A program made the translations under genes and the position numbers. Shown piece after piece: positions 53,873-62,344 of a stretch of 64,000 bases of DNA (position 1 is its first letter; every line of letters begins with the position of its first letter). The notes under the pieces were generated by a model. The model was not told the DNA's origin. It saw only the letters and a list, made by a program, of their open reading frames with translations, and did no database searches. Origin of the DNA: Leptospira montravelensis (lineage in GTDB: Bacteria > Spirochaetota > Leptospiria > Leptospirales > Leptospiraceae); assembly GCF_004770045.1 (NCBI RefSeq), contig NZ_RQFO01000014.1:186001-250000 (forward strand). The letters run 5' to 3'.

Positions 53873-55755
53873 TTGATATCGATCGTAAAGTATGTTACGT
53901 CATCTGACAAACGAAATGCAAATTTTCGAATATCCTTTTTGATTTTTTCATTCAAATCGTGAATGGAAAGATTTAAACCATCGACTAACTGACCCTTAAG
54001 CCGAAATTCTCCGTACAATTCCCGAAGTTTATTCTGGCTCTCCGTAATTCCGTCAGTATAAAAAAAGAAACGATCCCCAGGCTCGAGTTTACGGGAAAAT
54101 GTTTCTACTAAAACATCTTTTTTCCATCCCATAATTGGTCCCCTTCCTATAAGAGGAGCCACAGTTTGAGAAACAATATTCATTATATAAGGACTAGGAT
54201 GACCCATTACTGAATATTTCATAATAGATCTCTCTAAATCAAAGTGGCAGGCTACCGCAGTGATATAATTTTTTTCAACAACAGGTAACATCTTTTGATT
54301 AAGTTCTAATAAAAAGGAACCAGGGTCTTTTTCTTTCGGAGCAATCTCTAAAAAATTCACCTTTAACATACTGGCAATAAGAGCAGCGGCAATGCCATGA
54401 CCTAAAACATCACATAACAAAAAACTTATGGAAGAATCTTCATGTATGTAGTAATCAAAATAATCTCCACCGATTTTTTCCATTGGCATAAAAACTGATG
54501 CAACACTAAGAGAATGGTGCTCAAATTCCATTGGCGGAATTAACTTAGACTGCAATCCCGCTGCGATTACTAAATCATCATGTAATAATTTAAATTGTTT
54601 GTGTAACTCTTGCGTACGAAGTGTGACAAGCATTTCCAAAGATTCATTTAAATTACGAAGTTCTTTTCTTGTCCGTGCACTTTGTAAAGCGATGGCAAAA
54701 ACTCCTGTAAATAAAAAAGTCAAAATTCCATACTGAGTTAAATAACTATTTTTTCCTGTGATTACATCAGTAATTACATCGGCAATTCCAAAAAATGTTG
54801 CTACAAGAGCACCAAGAGAAACAACGATTGCTTCTGCAGTTTTATTATAATTTTTTGCCAACAATTGGACAAGGATTGGCACTTTTATCGCAAGAAGAAC
54901 ATACCAAATATATACCAAATAAAATCGACTATCTGGATTCATAGGGAACAATTGAATGATACCAAGAACTACATCTAAAAAAAATGTCACAACAGCGAGT
55001 TTCGTTAGTCGCCTATCGAAAAGCGTATGGACAAATAACATGATAAAGACGGGGAACACAAACTGACAAAAAAACAATAACCTGACCAAAACTTCCGGAG
55101 GAACCATCATAAAATGAATTTTATTTAAAACTGGTAATCGCCAACCCACAAAAAGAATCGCAGTACCAGCTAAGTATAAACCAGATTTAGAAGATCGATT
55201 TAAGGCATAACCTATCGCTTGTTGCAAAAAAATTCCAAAGAACAAAGCTGCGATTAAAATTTGGTATACATCCTCAAAAACCATTTTGTCTTTAATTTGA
55301 TCTTGTTTTCCAAAAATAGGAACTGATCGGAACAAACCACACCTAAACTGTGTTTCACGACATTCCACATCTACAATTAATTCATTTTCTCCTTGTTTCA
55401 AAAGTGATATAGGAATTTCATAATACCGAACTTTGTGCCAATACGGATAATAATTTGGTGTAAAACTTCCCGTAGTACCTATCGATTTTCCATTCCAAAA
55501 AGTTTGGTCAGCTGAATGAATACGATCCATATAAATGGCCATTGAATATTCAGGAAGGAAGGGTACAAAAATTTTAAGCCTATACTTTCCGCGAAATGGA
55601 ACTTTGTATCCTTGTTCAATCAACGGAATACCGACAAGCACTGGTTTGGCGACTGATTCACCGTCTTGTTGGAATGTCCAACCTGACTCTAACGATACCA
55701 CCTCTGAAAAAATTGCGGATGAAGATAAGAAGGCAACTAACAAAAGGATTTTCAT
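53869..55755 (-). CDS. Membrane SpoIIE/RsbU-type phosphatase with sensor domain
   Basis: A 628-residue protein. After a signal peptide (LLLVAFLSSSAIFS) lies a beta-sandwich of the jelly-roll sugar-binding kind (SLESGWTFQQDGE ... FRGKYRLKIFVPF ... IYMDRIHSADQTFWNGKSIG, about 20-170), seven helices (about 185-365), a short coiled coil, and the SpoIIE domain with MEKIGGDYFDYYI, LLCDVLGHGIAAALIAS and FYTDGITESQN. It should dephosphorylate an anti-sigma antagonist or similar protein in response to an external ligand. It is the first gene of a two-gene unit with the histidine kinase downstream. Confidence 0.85.
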   Translation of the reverse strand: MKILLLVAFLSSSAIFSEVVSLESGWTFQQDGESVAKPVLVGIPLIEQGYKVPFRGKYRLKIFVPFLPEYSMAIYMDRIHSADQTFWNGKSIGTTGSFTPNYYPYWHKVRYYEIPISLLKQGENELIVDVECRETQFRCGLFRSVPIFGKQDQIKDKMVFEDVYQILIAALFFGIFLQQAIGYALNRSSKSGLYLAGTAILFVGWRLPVLNKIHFMMVPPEVLVRLLFFCQFVFPVFIMLFVHTLFDRRLTKLAVVTFFLDVVLGIIQLFPMNPDSRFYLVYIWYVLLAIKVPILVQLLAKNYNKTAEAIVVSLGALVATFFGIADVITDVITGKNSYLTQYGILTFLFTGVFAIALQSARTRKELRNLNESLEMLVTLRTQELHKQFKLLHDDLVIAAGLQSKLIPPMEFEHHSLSVASVFMPMEKIGGDYFDYYIHEDSSISFLLCDVLGHGIAAALIASMLKVNFLEIAPKEKDPGSFLLELNQKMLPVVEKNYITAVACHFDLERSIMKYSVMGHPSPYIMNIVSQTVAPLIGRGPIMGWKKDVLVETFSRKLEPGDRFFFYTDGITESQNKLRELYGEFRLKGQLVDGLNLSIHDLNEKIKKDIRKFAFRLSDDVTYFTIDIK

Positions 55756-56084
55756 TGTTTTGTCCTAGGAAAGATCAAACTCCCATTTCGAAGAAAATAG
55801 AAATGTAGAGGGTTTATAGATTTGCCAGGGAACATCGGAAGGATTGGATAGAAATCCAGAAGAACTGCAAGAATTTTTTACACCTAAACCTAACAAGGGC
55901 AAAACCACTCAGTTTGGTTTTTCTTAGGCCAATCAGACTTTCCTTCCCTTTGGGATTTTGAGAAACCTTTCCCCAATGATATAATTTAGACTATATCCAT
56001 TTTTATACCCATTCCAATCAATTGAAATTTTAGATTGAGTCTAATTATTGACAAAAATAAGCAAAGACAGAAGGTGAAACTGAA
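55756..56084. promoter_or_regulatory. Divergent promoter region with inverted repeats
   Basis: Between the SpoIIE gene (minus) and the PerR-like gene (plus). GATATA-N8-TATATC (55978-55997) and TTAGA-N5-TCTAA (56030-56044) are perfect inverted repeats. A TTGACA hexamer is at 56048-56053, directly after the second repeat. These sites could be operators for the Fur-type gene; no consensus PerR or Fur box is complete. Confidence 0.45.
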
Positions 56085-56513
56085 ATGGATTTAAGTTACC
56101 AAAAAACCAAAGAACTCCTCGAATCTCACGGGATTCGACCGACTTCTCAAAGATTGGAAATGGCGCACTTGCTTTTGGAACGCCACCAACACCTCTTTGC
56201 AGAAGAAGTATTTCATTTGGTCAATTCCCACTTCCCACATGCATCAAGGGCTACCATTTTTAATAACCTGAAACTTTTTGCAGAAAAAGGAATGCTCGGA
56301 ACTTTGGAATTAAAAAGTGGAGTTACCCATTTTGATTCAAACATAGGCCCTCACCATCATGCTCTCCATGAAGAAACGGGAGAGATTACCGACGTGGAAA
56401 TGAGTGAAGAACTTGAATCAAAAGTTCTAGAGGAACTCAAAGAAAGTTATTTTAGAAAGACGGGAAAAAAACTGGATGCTGCAAAACTTGTCATCACTTT
56501 AAGAGGAAAATAA
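56085..56513 (+). CDS. perR: Fur/PerR-family regulator, PerR-A-like
   Basis: A 142-residue Fur-family repressor. The winged-helix part (ELLESHGIRPTSQRLEMAHLLL ... FPHASRATIFNNLKLFAEKGMLGTLEL) and the metal-binding HHHALHEETGEI loop are clear. The C-terminal CxxC zinc pairs typical of most Fur proteins are missing; there are no cysteines at all. That absence, and the wording of the whole chain, closely resemble the leptospiral PerR that senses peroxide by metal-catalysed histidine oxidation. Likely represses oxidative-stress genes. AGGTG lies about 8 nt before the ATG. Confidence 0.85.
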   Translation: MDLSYQKTKELLESHGIRPTSQRLEMAHLLLERHQHLFAEEVFHLVNSHFPHASRATIFNNLKLFAEKGMLGTLELKSGVTHFDSNIGPHHHALHEETGEITDVEMSEELESKVLEELKESYFRKTGKKLDAAKLVITLRGK

Positions 56514-56528
56514 TTTCCCACTTAATAT

Positions 56529-57515
56529 ATGTTAACTACTTATCCTTCCATTGCGATTAGTGGGATTGGTTCTGTAACCATAACTATCGTTCAATCACTT
56601 TATCAAAACAAAATTCCGTTTCAAATCTTGTGTCGAAATCAAACAAGATTTTTATCATTAAAAAATAGTCCTATTGGTTTTCAAGGCCCGAATGGAAAAT
56701 TGGTTCAATTCGAATTGACAGATCACCTAACGATGATTCAAGATAACCAAGAAAAATTTGATTATATTTTCATCGGTTGTAAAAATCAGAATCTCTCCGA
56801 ATACTTGGAAGAAACAAAATCACTTCTAAAACCTAATGGAAAATGGATTTTGATTCAAAATGGAATCCCCGAACAACAATTCAAATCCTATAAAAATAAA
56901 ATCATAGGAGGAGTTGTTGGATGGAATACCCAAACCTTATCTAATCATACTTATTACCAATCTAATGTCGGTAGTTTAATTCTTGGTGATGTCACCGGTA
57001 CCAAACCCGATCCGCTATGGAACCAAATACTTTCCCCTTACATACCTGTGGTTTTGACAGACAAACTTAGTGGATATAGGTGGCATAAATTAGCGATTAA
57101 TTCCATCATCAATGGACTTGCAGCATCAAAGCAGCTAAGTTTAGGTGAACTATTTCTAAACCGAAAGTCAAGATCGGAAGCATTGGAAACGCTTACTGAA
57201 ATAAAATTATTGATGAACCAATTGCAAATCAAAGAACAAGTGGTCCCCGGATCTTTCTCTATTCAAAAATTAGGCGAAGGCCCAGGTTCCCTACCTAGAT
57301 GGATTTCCCATTTGATCTTGATTTTACTTGGATTAAAATACTTCAAGATTCGCACCTCTATGGTTCAAGATTTAGATGCTAGAAGAAAAACAGAAATTGA
57401 ATTTATTAATGGGGAAGTTGTAAAAACTGCGAAAGAGTTAGGAATTCCTGTACCTAGAAATGAATGGATTGTTCTTAAAGTCAAAGAGTTGGAAGAAAGT
57501 AACAATACAAGATAG
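56529..57515 (+). CDS. Ketopantoate reductase-like (PanE/ApbA family)
   Basis: A 328-residue NADP-dependent dehydrogenase. The N-terminal nucleotide-binding loop SIAISGIGSVTITIVQSLYQ has the G-x-G-x-x-x-x fold, though the third glycine is replaced, and IFIGCKNQNL matches the family's C-K/V-x-x-Q-x region. The C-terminal half (WHKLAINSIINGLAASKQLSLGEL) holds the catalytic Lys and Asn. It would make pantoate for coenzyme A, or be a paralogue with another keto-acid substrate. It starts 16 nt after the perR-like gene, so they may be co-transcribed. Confidence 0.85.
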   Translation: MLTTYPSIAISGIGSVTITIVQSLYQNKIPFQILCRNQTRFLSLKNSPIGFQGPNGKLVQFELTDHLTMIQDNQEKFDYIFIGCKNQNLSEYLEETKSLLKPNGKWILIQNGIPEQQFKSYKNKIIGGVVGWNTQTLSNHTYYQSNVGSLILGDVTGTKPDPLWNQILSPYIPVVLTDKLSGYRWHKLAINSIINGLAASKQLSLGELFLNRKSRSEALETLTEIKLLMNQLQIKEQVVPGSFSIQKLGEGPGSLPRWISHLILILLGLKYFKIRTSMVQDLDARRKTEIEFINGEVVKTAKELGIPVPRNEWIVLKVKELEESNNTR

Positions 57516-57524
57516 ACAGATAAT

Positions 57525-57839
57525 TTATTTTCCTAAACGTAAAAGTTCTAAAATGGAATGATTTGCTTCTAAGGGATGGCGTAATTTTTGTTCTGTTTGG
57601 ATGATATATTGGTTACGTCGTCCGTCTTTACTTTTCTCTAAAATTTTAGCATCCACCAAATCTTTGACTATGGCTTGAACTGCTCTCTCCGTGATTCCAA
57701 CCAACAAGGCAACATCTTTTAACCGCATGTCTGGATCCTTGCTCAAACATATCAAAACATGAGCATGGTTTGAAAGAAAGGTCCATTGACCTGCTTTTTT
57801 AGTCATTTCTTGCGATGTTCTTTTGGGTTCTTTAGTCAT
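57525..57839 (-). CDS. Winged-helix transcriptional regulator (MarR-like)
   Basis: A 104-residue DNA-binding protein: WTFLSNHAHVLICLSKDPDMRLKDVALLVGITERAVQAIVKDLVDAKILEKSKDGRRNQYII is a standard winged helix with the recognition helix in TERAVQAIVKDLV. No ligand domain beyond it. It converges with the ketopantoate reductase-like gene (9 nt apart). The target is unknown; the neighbouring DoxX gene, upstream on the same strand, is one candidate. Confidence 0.8.
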   Translation of the reverse strand: MTKEPKRTSQEMTKKAGQWTFLSNHAHVLICLSKDPDMRLKDVALLVGITERAVQAIVKDLVDAKILEKSKDGRRNQYIIQTEQKLRHPLEANHSILELLRLGK

Positions 57840-57952
57840 TCTTTGTAAATAAAACTCAGGTGATATTTAAAACTTCTAACCTATAAATTTACCTAAGTCG
57901 AAAGGTTCACTCTTCCCAAAGCAAAAAAATTGTAAACGAAGAAACCAACAAG

Positions 57953-57974
57953 ACCTAACTCACAGGGGTTAGGT
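57953..57974 (-). terminator. Hairpin at the end of the DoxX gene
   Basis: ACCTAAC (57953-57959) and GTTAGGT (57968-57974) form perfect 7-bp arms around 8 nt, overlapping the last codons of the DoxX gene. No long T-run follows on the minus strand (TCTTGTTGG), so termination would be weak. Confidence 0.45.
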
Positions 57975-58352
57975 TGTTTCATTTGTCCATTTATAATTTC
58001 TTACTAACCATGCCCAATAAATGAATAAAAATTGGAATGGCAACCGAGCATACAAAGCCCAAATAGGAACTCCATAATCTTTTCCGTCCAAGGCCGTTAA
58101 AAGCATATTTATATTTGCAGGATAGATGGCGAGTAAAAGAAGGATGATTCCAAAACTAGCCATATATCGCATTCTTTCATAAAGAACCAGAGAACCTAAG
58201 GTAATTTCAGCGAGCCCACTCGTGACATTTAAAAGTTCGTGGAAAGGCAGATAGTCTGGCATCATTTCTAAATAAAATTCTGGAGAAAAGAAATGGTTGG
58301 TTCCAGCGATTATGTAGAAAGCCCCGAGAGAATACACGAGAAATTTTTTCAT
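57969..58352 (-). CDS. DoxX-like membrane protein
   Basis: A 127-residue protein with four membrane helices, the DoxX-family layout: FLVYSLGAFYIIAGTNHFFSPEFYLEMMPDYLPFHELLNVTSG, then GLAEITLGSLVLYER, and helices three and four after it. The ATG at 58352 is used rather than the GTG one codon earlier. Members are found with oxidative-stress or thiol-related genes, but the biochemical role is unsettled. It is probably transcribed with the small winged-helix gene. Confidence 0.8.
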   Translation of the reverse strand: MKKFLVYSLGAFYIIAGTNHFFSPEFYLEMMPDYLPFHELLNVTSGLAEITLGSLVLYERMRYMASFGIILLLLAIYPANINMLLTALDGKDYGVPIWALYARLPFQFLFIYWAWLVRNYKWTNETT

Positions 58353-58476
58353 CACCGAACTAGAACACAGTGGTAAAAAAAATCATTACAAATTTTTGCC
58401 AGTCGGAAAAATGGTCTCCGTTTCTTTTTAAGACAAGGGCCACATAGAACCCATTCAAATTATTTTTAGTGGTTCG

Positions 58477-59685
58477 TTAGGCAACAATTTGCCCTTCTTT
58501 TGATTTATAATGCCCAAGCTTTTCCTCCAATCGTTTCCGACTTTTGATCGTAATTCGATTCGGTTCAATGATCAGGTTTGTATCACTTAGGAACTCTTTG
58601 ATAGTTTCCTGTTTTACTTTAATGATCCCGCACATATTACATAGTTCTTCCATCTGGATATAAATCGAATGCGGATTAGCTAAACTTTCATCTAAGTTTC
58701 TACCCAAACGGATGTCTTGGTCCCGAATCGAATTGTATAAATAAGCATAGAGCCTAATGACGGGAGTTTTCAATCTTAGGATTACAAGGCGCTGGTGAGA
58801 AAACCAAATCCGTCTGGCGATACTTTCAAAGATTTTTTGTAATAAAGAGGGACCTACAGATTCAAATAAACTATCTGCCGTGACACGAAGGATTTTACTT
58901 TTGGTTTCAGTAATGGCCGAGGCCATTCGCGGTGCATTGTCAATGAGAGACATCTCTCCGAAAATTTCTCCTGGCCCTAAAACATCGATTACATATTCAA
59001 AACCGCGAACGATTCCAAATAGTTTAACATTTCCCTCTAACACTACATAAATTTCATTGTTCTTTTCACTTTCGACAAAGAGGATTTCGCCAGCATCTAA
59101 AGTTGCTTGCATGCTCTCCCAAACAAAAGGTTTGTAATTGGATCCGATGGATCTGAGAAGTTCCGTTGCCTCCGCCACATTGGCAGTGGAATTGTTTTCC
59201 TTAGACCATTTTAAAAAAGTCTGTAATGAATAAGCTGCTAAATTTGGTTTTTGCCAAGTTAAATAGGTTCTCGCGTTGAGAAGTAATCTTTCTGGGTGGT
59301 ATTCGCGGTCTGAGGGTTTGTTCGCCTTAGATAGGTGCTTTTGTAAGGTTCTTAGCTCCCTGGAATAAAGACCTAAGATCTTCATAGCGAGTTCCTTTCT
59401 TTGTTTCAGATAGGAACCCAAGAGTCGAATGGGAATTTGGACTAACTCTACATCAGTGTCCGCAAACAAAGTCACCAAAAATCGATGTTCGGTGAGAGCA
59501 GAGACTAGGCCAAAACTATCCCCCGCTTCATAAAAGGAGAGTTCGTGATCCACAACAATATGCTCAGAATCGACTGATACTCGGCCAGATCTTACAATAA
59601 AAAAGTTTCCAGTATTGATGGAATTCTGCACAACGATGGCAGCACCTTTGGAATAATTAACAACTTTGATTTCTTCTACGGACAC
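58477..59685 (-). CDS. Protein with two cyclic-nucleotide-binding domains
   Basis: A 402-residue protein with two CNMP-type beta-barrel domains, about 10-115 and 195-310. The second has the phosphate-binding cassette FGEMSLIDNAPRMASA (GE ... R-x-A-S), so it may bind cAMP or cGMP; in the first the cassette is degenerate (SFGLVSALTEHRFLV). The last 90 residues (YIQMEELCNMCGIIKVKQETIKEFLSDTNLI) could be a helix-turn-helix, like Crp. The start is GTG at 59685. It stands just after the ebo-like cluster on the same strand, and may be an independent regulator. Confidence 0.8.
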   Translation of the reverse strand: MSVEEIKVVNYSKGAAIVVQNSINTGNFFIVRSGRVSVDSEHIVVDHELSFYEAGDSFGLVSALTEHRFLVTLFADTDVELVQIPIRLLGSYLKQRKELAMKILGLYSRELRTLQKHLSKANKPSDREYHPERLLLNARTYLTWQKPNLAAYSLQTFLKWSKENNSTANVAEATELLRSIGSNYKPFVWESMQATLDAGEILFVESEKNNEIYVVLEGNVKLFGIVRGFEYVIDVLGPGEIFGEMSLIDNAPRMASAITETKSKILRVTADSLFESVGPSLLQKIFESIARRIWFSHQRLVILRLKTPVIRLYAYLYNSIRDQDIRLGRNLDESLANPHSIYIQMEELCNMCGIIKVKQETIKEFLSDTNLIIEPNRITIKSRKRLEEKLGHYKSKEGQIVA

Positions 59686-59726
59686 TGAATCAAAAATAAT
59701 GTGCCGGAAGCTAACCAGTCAAACAT

Positions 59727-61124
59727 TTAAATCTTTGCTGTCATCTGATCCCAAATCAAATCGTACACTTTATTAGCAGAAATTTCTTTTCGGGGGTATG
59801 ACTGACCTCCCGAAAATAAAGGGTAAAATTCCTTTTTTTCATGTATAGACCCGTGAGAGCCTTTTACCAAATGGGCATCCAAAGGGATCACATTCATAAG
59901 GTAGCGAAATCCTAGTTTTTTTTGTAATAATTTCAGCCCTACTCTCAATTTAACGCCTGGTTTTTTAGGATCTAAAAACATCTCACAAGGATCATATCCA
60001 GGTTTCCTGTGAATATCCACCAAACGAGCATAATCTGGTGCTTTCGCATCATCTAACCAGTAATAGTAGGTAAACCAAGAATCTGAATCTGCTACTAATA
60101 CTAAATCACCGGAACGTTCGTGGTCCAAATGATATTTCTTTTGCGCTTTTTTATCTAAAACAAGGAGAATTCCTGGAATGTTTTTTACAATCCTTTCTAC
60201 CTTTGTTTTTGTTTCGGAATCTTTGCAATAAATATGACTAATTTGGTGGTCCGAGACCGCAAACGCCTTTGACGCACCTGGATCTAAAAGTTCATACCAT
60301 CGTTCCTTACGAAGTGAAAGTAAACCATTCTCTCGGAGGATTCGATTGATATGAATCGGACGATGGACTGGAGTCATTCCATATTCTGATAACAAAATGA
60401 TTTTTGTATTTTGTCCTTCGTAGTATTCAATTAATTGTTTAAGAACCGTATCAATTTCTGAAAGTTCCTTTTGAATTTTTGAAAGGTCTGGTCCAAATTT
60501 TTGCAAACAATAATCTAAATGCGGAAGATAAACCAATGTGAGTGTGGGGTTATATTTTTTATCTACGAAGAGTGTTGCATCCGCTATCCATTGTGTAGAT
60601 TTTATATTGGCATTTGGTCCCCAAAAATGGAAAAGTGGAAACTGACCTAGTTCATTTTGTAATTCGTCTCGAAGTTCCGGGGGATTAGAATAACAATCAG
60701 GTGCCTTCACACCATCTGCATGGTATTGTGGCCTCGGTGTCACCGAATAATCAGCACTTGCGTACATATTGTACCACCAGAACATTTTTGAACAAGTGAA
60801 TTGGGGATCGATCTTCTTTGCCCTTTCCCAAATTTTTTCACTCTCTACTAGATGGTTGGATTGTTTCCAAAATTTAATTTCTGAGTCTTTGTGATCATAC
60901 CAACCATTCCCAACGATTCCATGTTGGTTAGGCCACTTCCCTGTCAAATACGTGGATTGAACACTGGTAGTCACAGCAGGGATCATTGGTTCAATGAGTA
61001 TTGTATTTCTTTTTTCTAAAAACTGTTTGAGAAAAGGAGTAAATTCACAAACCAAATGAGAACTAAGTCCCACAACATCGATGACAACTGTTTTTTGGAA
61101 TGAGTTAGTTTTTGTTTTTTTCAT
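59727..61124 (-). CDS. Type I phosphodiesterase/nucleotide pyrophosphatase, EboF-like
   Basis: A 465-residue member of the alkaline-phosphatase superfamily (NPP type). Zinc-site residues are visible: VVIDVVGLSS with the first Asp, the nucleophile Thr in PAVTTSVQSTYLTGKWPNQHG, and the later LPHLDYCLQKFGPD, KIILLSEYGMT and AVSDHQISH blocks. It has no signal peptide. It lies 8 nt downstream of an EboE-type gene in a C-D-E-F order like the ebo (EDB) clusters, where the F member is this kind of phosphodiesterase. The symbol is left blank because the name rests on context. Confidence 0.8.
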   Translation of the reverse strand: MKKTKTNSFQKTVVIDVVGLSSHLVCEFTPFLKQFLEKRNTILIEPMIPAVTTSVQSTYLTGKWPNQHGIVGNGWYDHKDSEIKFWKQSNHLVESEKIWERAKKIDPQFTCSKMFWWYNMYASADYSVTPRPQYHADGVKAPDCYSNPPELRDELQNELGQFPLFHFWGPNANIKSTQWIADATLFVDKKYNPTLTLVYLPHLDYCLQKFGPDLSKIQKELSEIDTVLKQLIEYYEGQNTKIILLSEYGMTPVHRPIHINRILRENGLLSLRKERWYELLDPGASKAFAVSDHQISHIYCKDSETKTKVERIVKNIPGILLVLDKKAQKKYHLDHERSGDLVLVADSDSWFTYYYWLDDAKAPDYARLVDIHRKPGYDPCEMFLDPKKPGVKLRVGLKLLQKKLGFRYLMNVIPLDAHLVKGSHGSIHEKKEFYPLFSGGQSYPRKEISANKVYDLIWDQMTAKI

Positions 61125-61132
61125 TTTATAAC

Positions 61133-62344
61133 CTATAGATTTATTTCTCTATCTAAAATTGATTTAACCCAAAATAATTCACGAATGATGGATGTAGTTA
61201 TTGGAGTTTGTAATTCTTTAGGTAATACTTCCCAAGTATAAGTTTCCACTTCCAAAGCATTAGTGAAAGTAAGTTCCTTTTGTAAATTCAATAGACTAAC
61301 TAATTCACTTTGAGTCGAAGATAAAAGGTCATAACTATCTAAAAATACAGGAACATGAAAATGGATTCGCCATTCCTCAAAAGGTTTAACATCTCTTTGT
61401 AAAGCATTTGGCAAATCAGGAAAGGATTCTAATTGCCCATCCTTTGACTTTATGACTACTTGGTGTAAATAAGTTGGTTCCTCAAAATGTTTTAGTAAAT
61501 CCAAAGTTGGTTTAGGATTTTCTGGGAACTTTACTTTTAAAGCAGAACTAATTTGAATTCTACCCACTTTTATAGAATTTTCTCGTAACAACCTAACCAC
61601 TGTATTGTTTTCTTCAAAACTCACAGCGGAATGACAAACATCTAAACAAATTCTAATATGATCACGAACTTTACTCTCAGCAATTTTTTTGGTAAACCCC
61701 CATTGGGATTGAATTCCAGGAATTGACTTAGGAAGAAAAACATCTAAATACCACCGAATCCAAAGTTCGACATTCCCTAAAATTCCATCCGGTTCCGGTT
61801 CTATATCTAAATGTAAAACTTTTCCTGTATCCATTTGGATTTGAATCAAATGATGAAGGAGTTCGGTGATATTTTGAGTAGCAGATTTGACTCTTTGTTT
61901 CCTTTCTGCATCCGTTTTGTCAAAAAATTGATAGGATATGGGAGGTGTCGAAACTCCTCCTTCCAAACCTTCCGGTAATAATTGTGATAAAATAGAGAAC
62001 AAACGAAGTGTATAATTCAATCGATCCGTGGTGGCCCAATCAGGATGATAAACATTCTCTTTAACGGCTGTATTATGAAAGCCACCGTAAGGAAACCCAT
62101 TGATCAAAAAAACGTAAAATCCTTCCTTGGTTAACCAAGCCTGGAATTCAGAAATAATATCTGGTTTTATAAGTTCAAGCGAAGCTTCATTGGATAACCT
62201 TAGTCCAATGCCCATCGGTGCATTCGGTGATACATTCGCACGAATCATTGGAAGATTTTCTTTGAGTTGCAAAAAATGATCCGACCAAGTTTCCCCTGGA
62301 TGGATATTAGAACAGTATGTAAGATGTCCGTATTTAGTTTTCAT
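61133..62344 (-). CDS. eboE: EboE-like metabolite-traffic TIM-barrel protein
   Basis: A 403-residue protein of the xylose-isomerase-like TIM-barrel superfamily. It starts KYGHLTYCSNIHPGETW, and GFPYGGFHNTAVKENVYHPDW, LHLDIEPEPDGIL and ICLDVCHSAVSFEEN follow: this wording is characteristic of the EboE metabolite-traffic family, with His, Glu and Asp residues that can hold a metal. Reported in other bacteria as part of a cluster needed for moving a small-molecule precursor out of the cytoplasm. Its ATG overlaps the EboD-like stop (ATGA), so translation is coupled. Confidence 0.85.
   Translation of the reverse strand: MKTKYGHLTYCSNIHPGETWSDHFLQLKENLPMIRANVSPNAPMGIGLRLSNEASLELIKPDIISEFQAWLTKEGFYVFLINGFPYGGFHNTAVKENVYHPDWATTDRLNYTLRLFSILSQLLPEGLEGGVSTPPISYQFFDKTDAERKQRVKSATQNITELLHHLIQIQMDTGKVLHLDIEPEPDGILGNVELWIRWYLDVFLPKSIPGIQSQWGFTKKIAESKVRDHIRICLDVCHSAVSFEENNTVVRLLRENSIKVGRIQISSALKVKFPENPKPTLDLLKHFEEPTYLHQVVIKSKDGQLESFPDLPNALQRDVKPFEEWRIHFHVPVFLDSYDLLSSTQSELVSLLNLQKELTFTNALEVETYTWEVLPKELQTPITTSIIRELFWVKSILDREINL

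Noticed and set aside
57892..57899. ACCTAAGT as a second site for the ArsR protein
   Set aside because: A single 8-mer is expected about twice by chance in a window of this size, and the second arm is missing.
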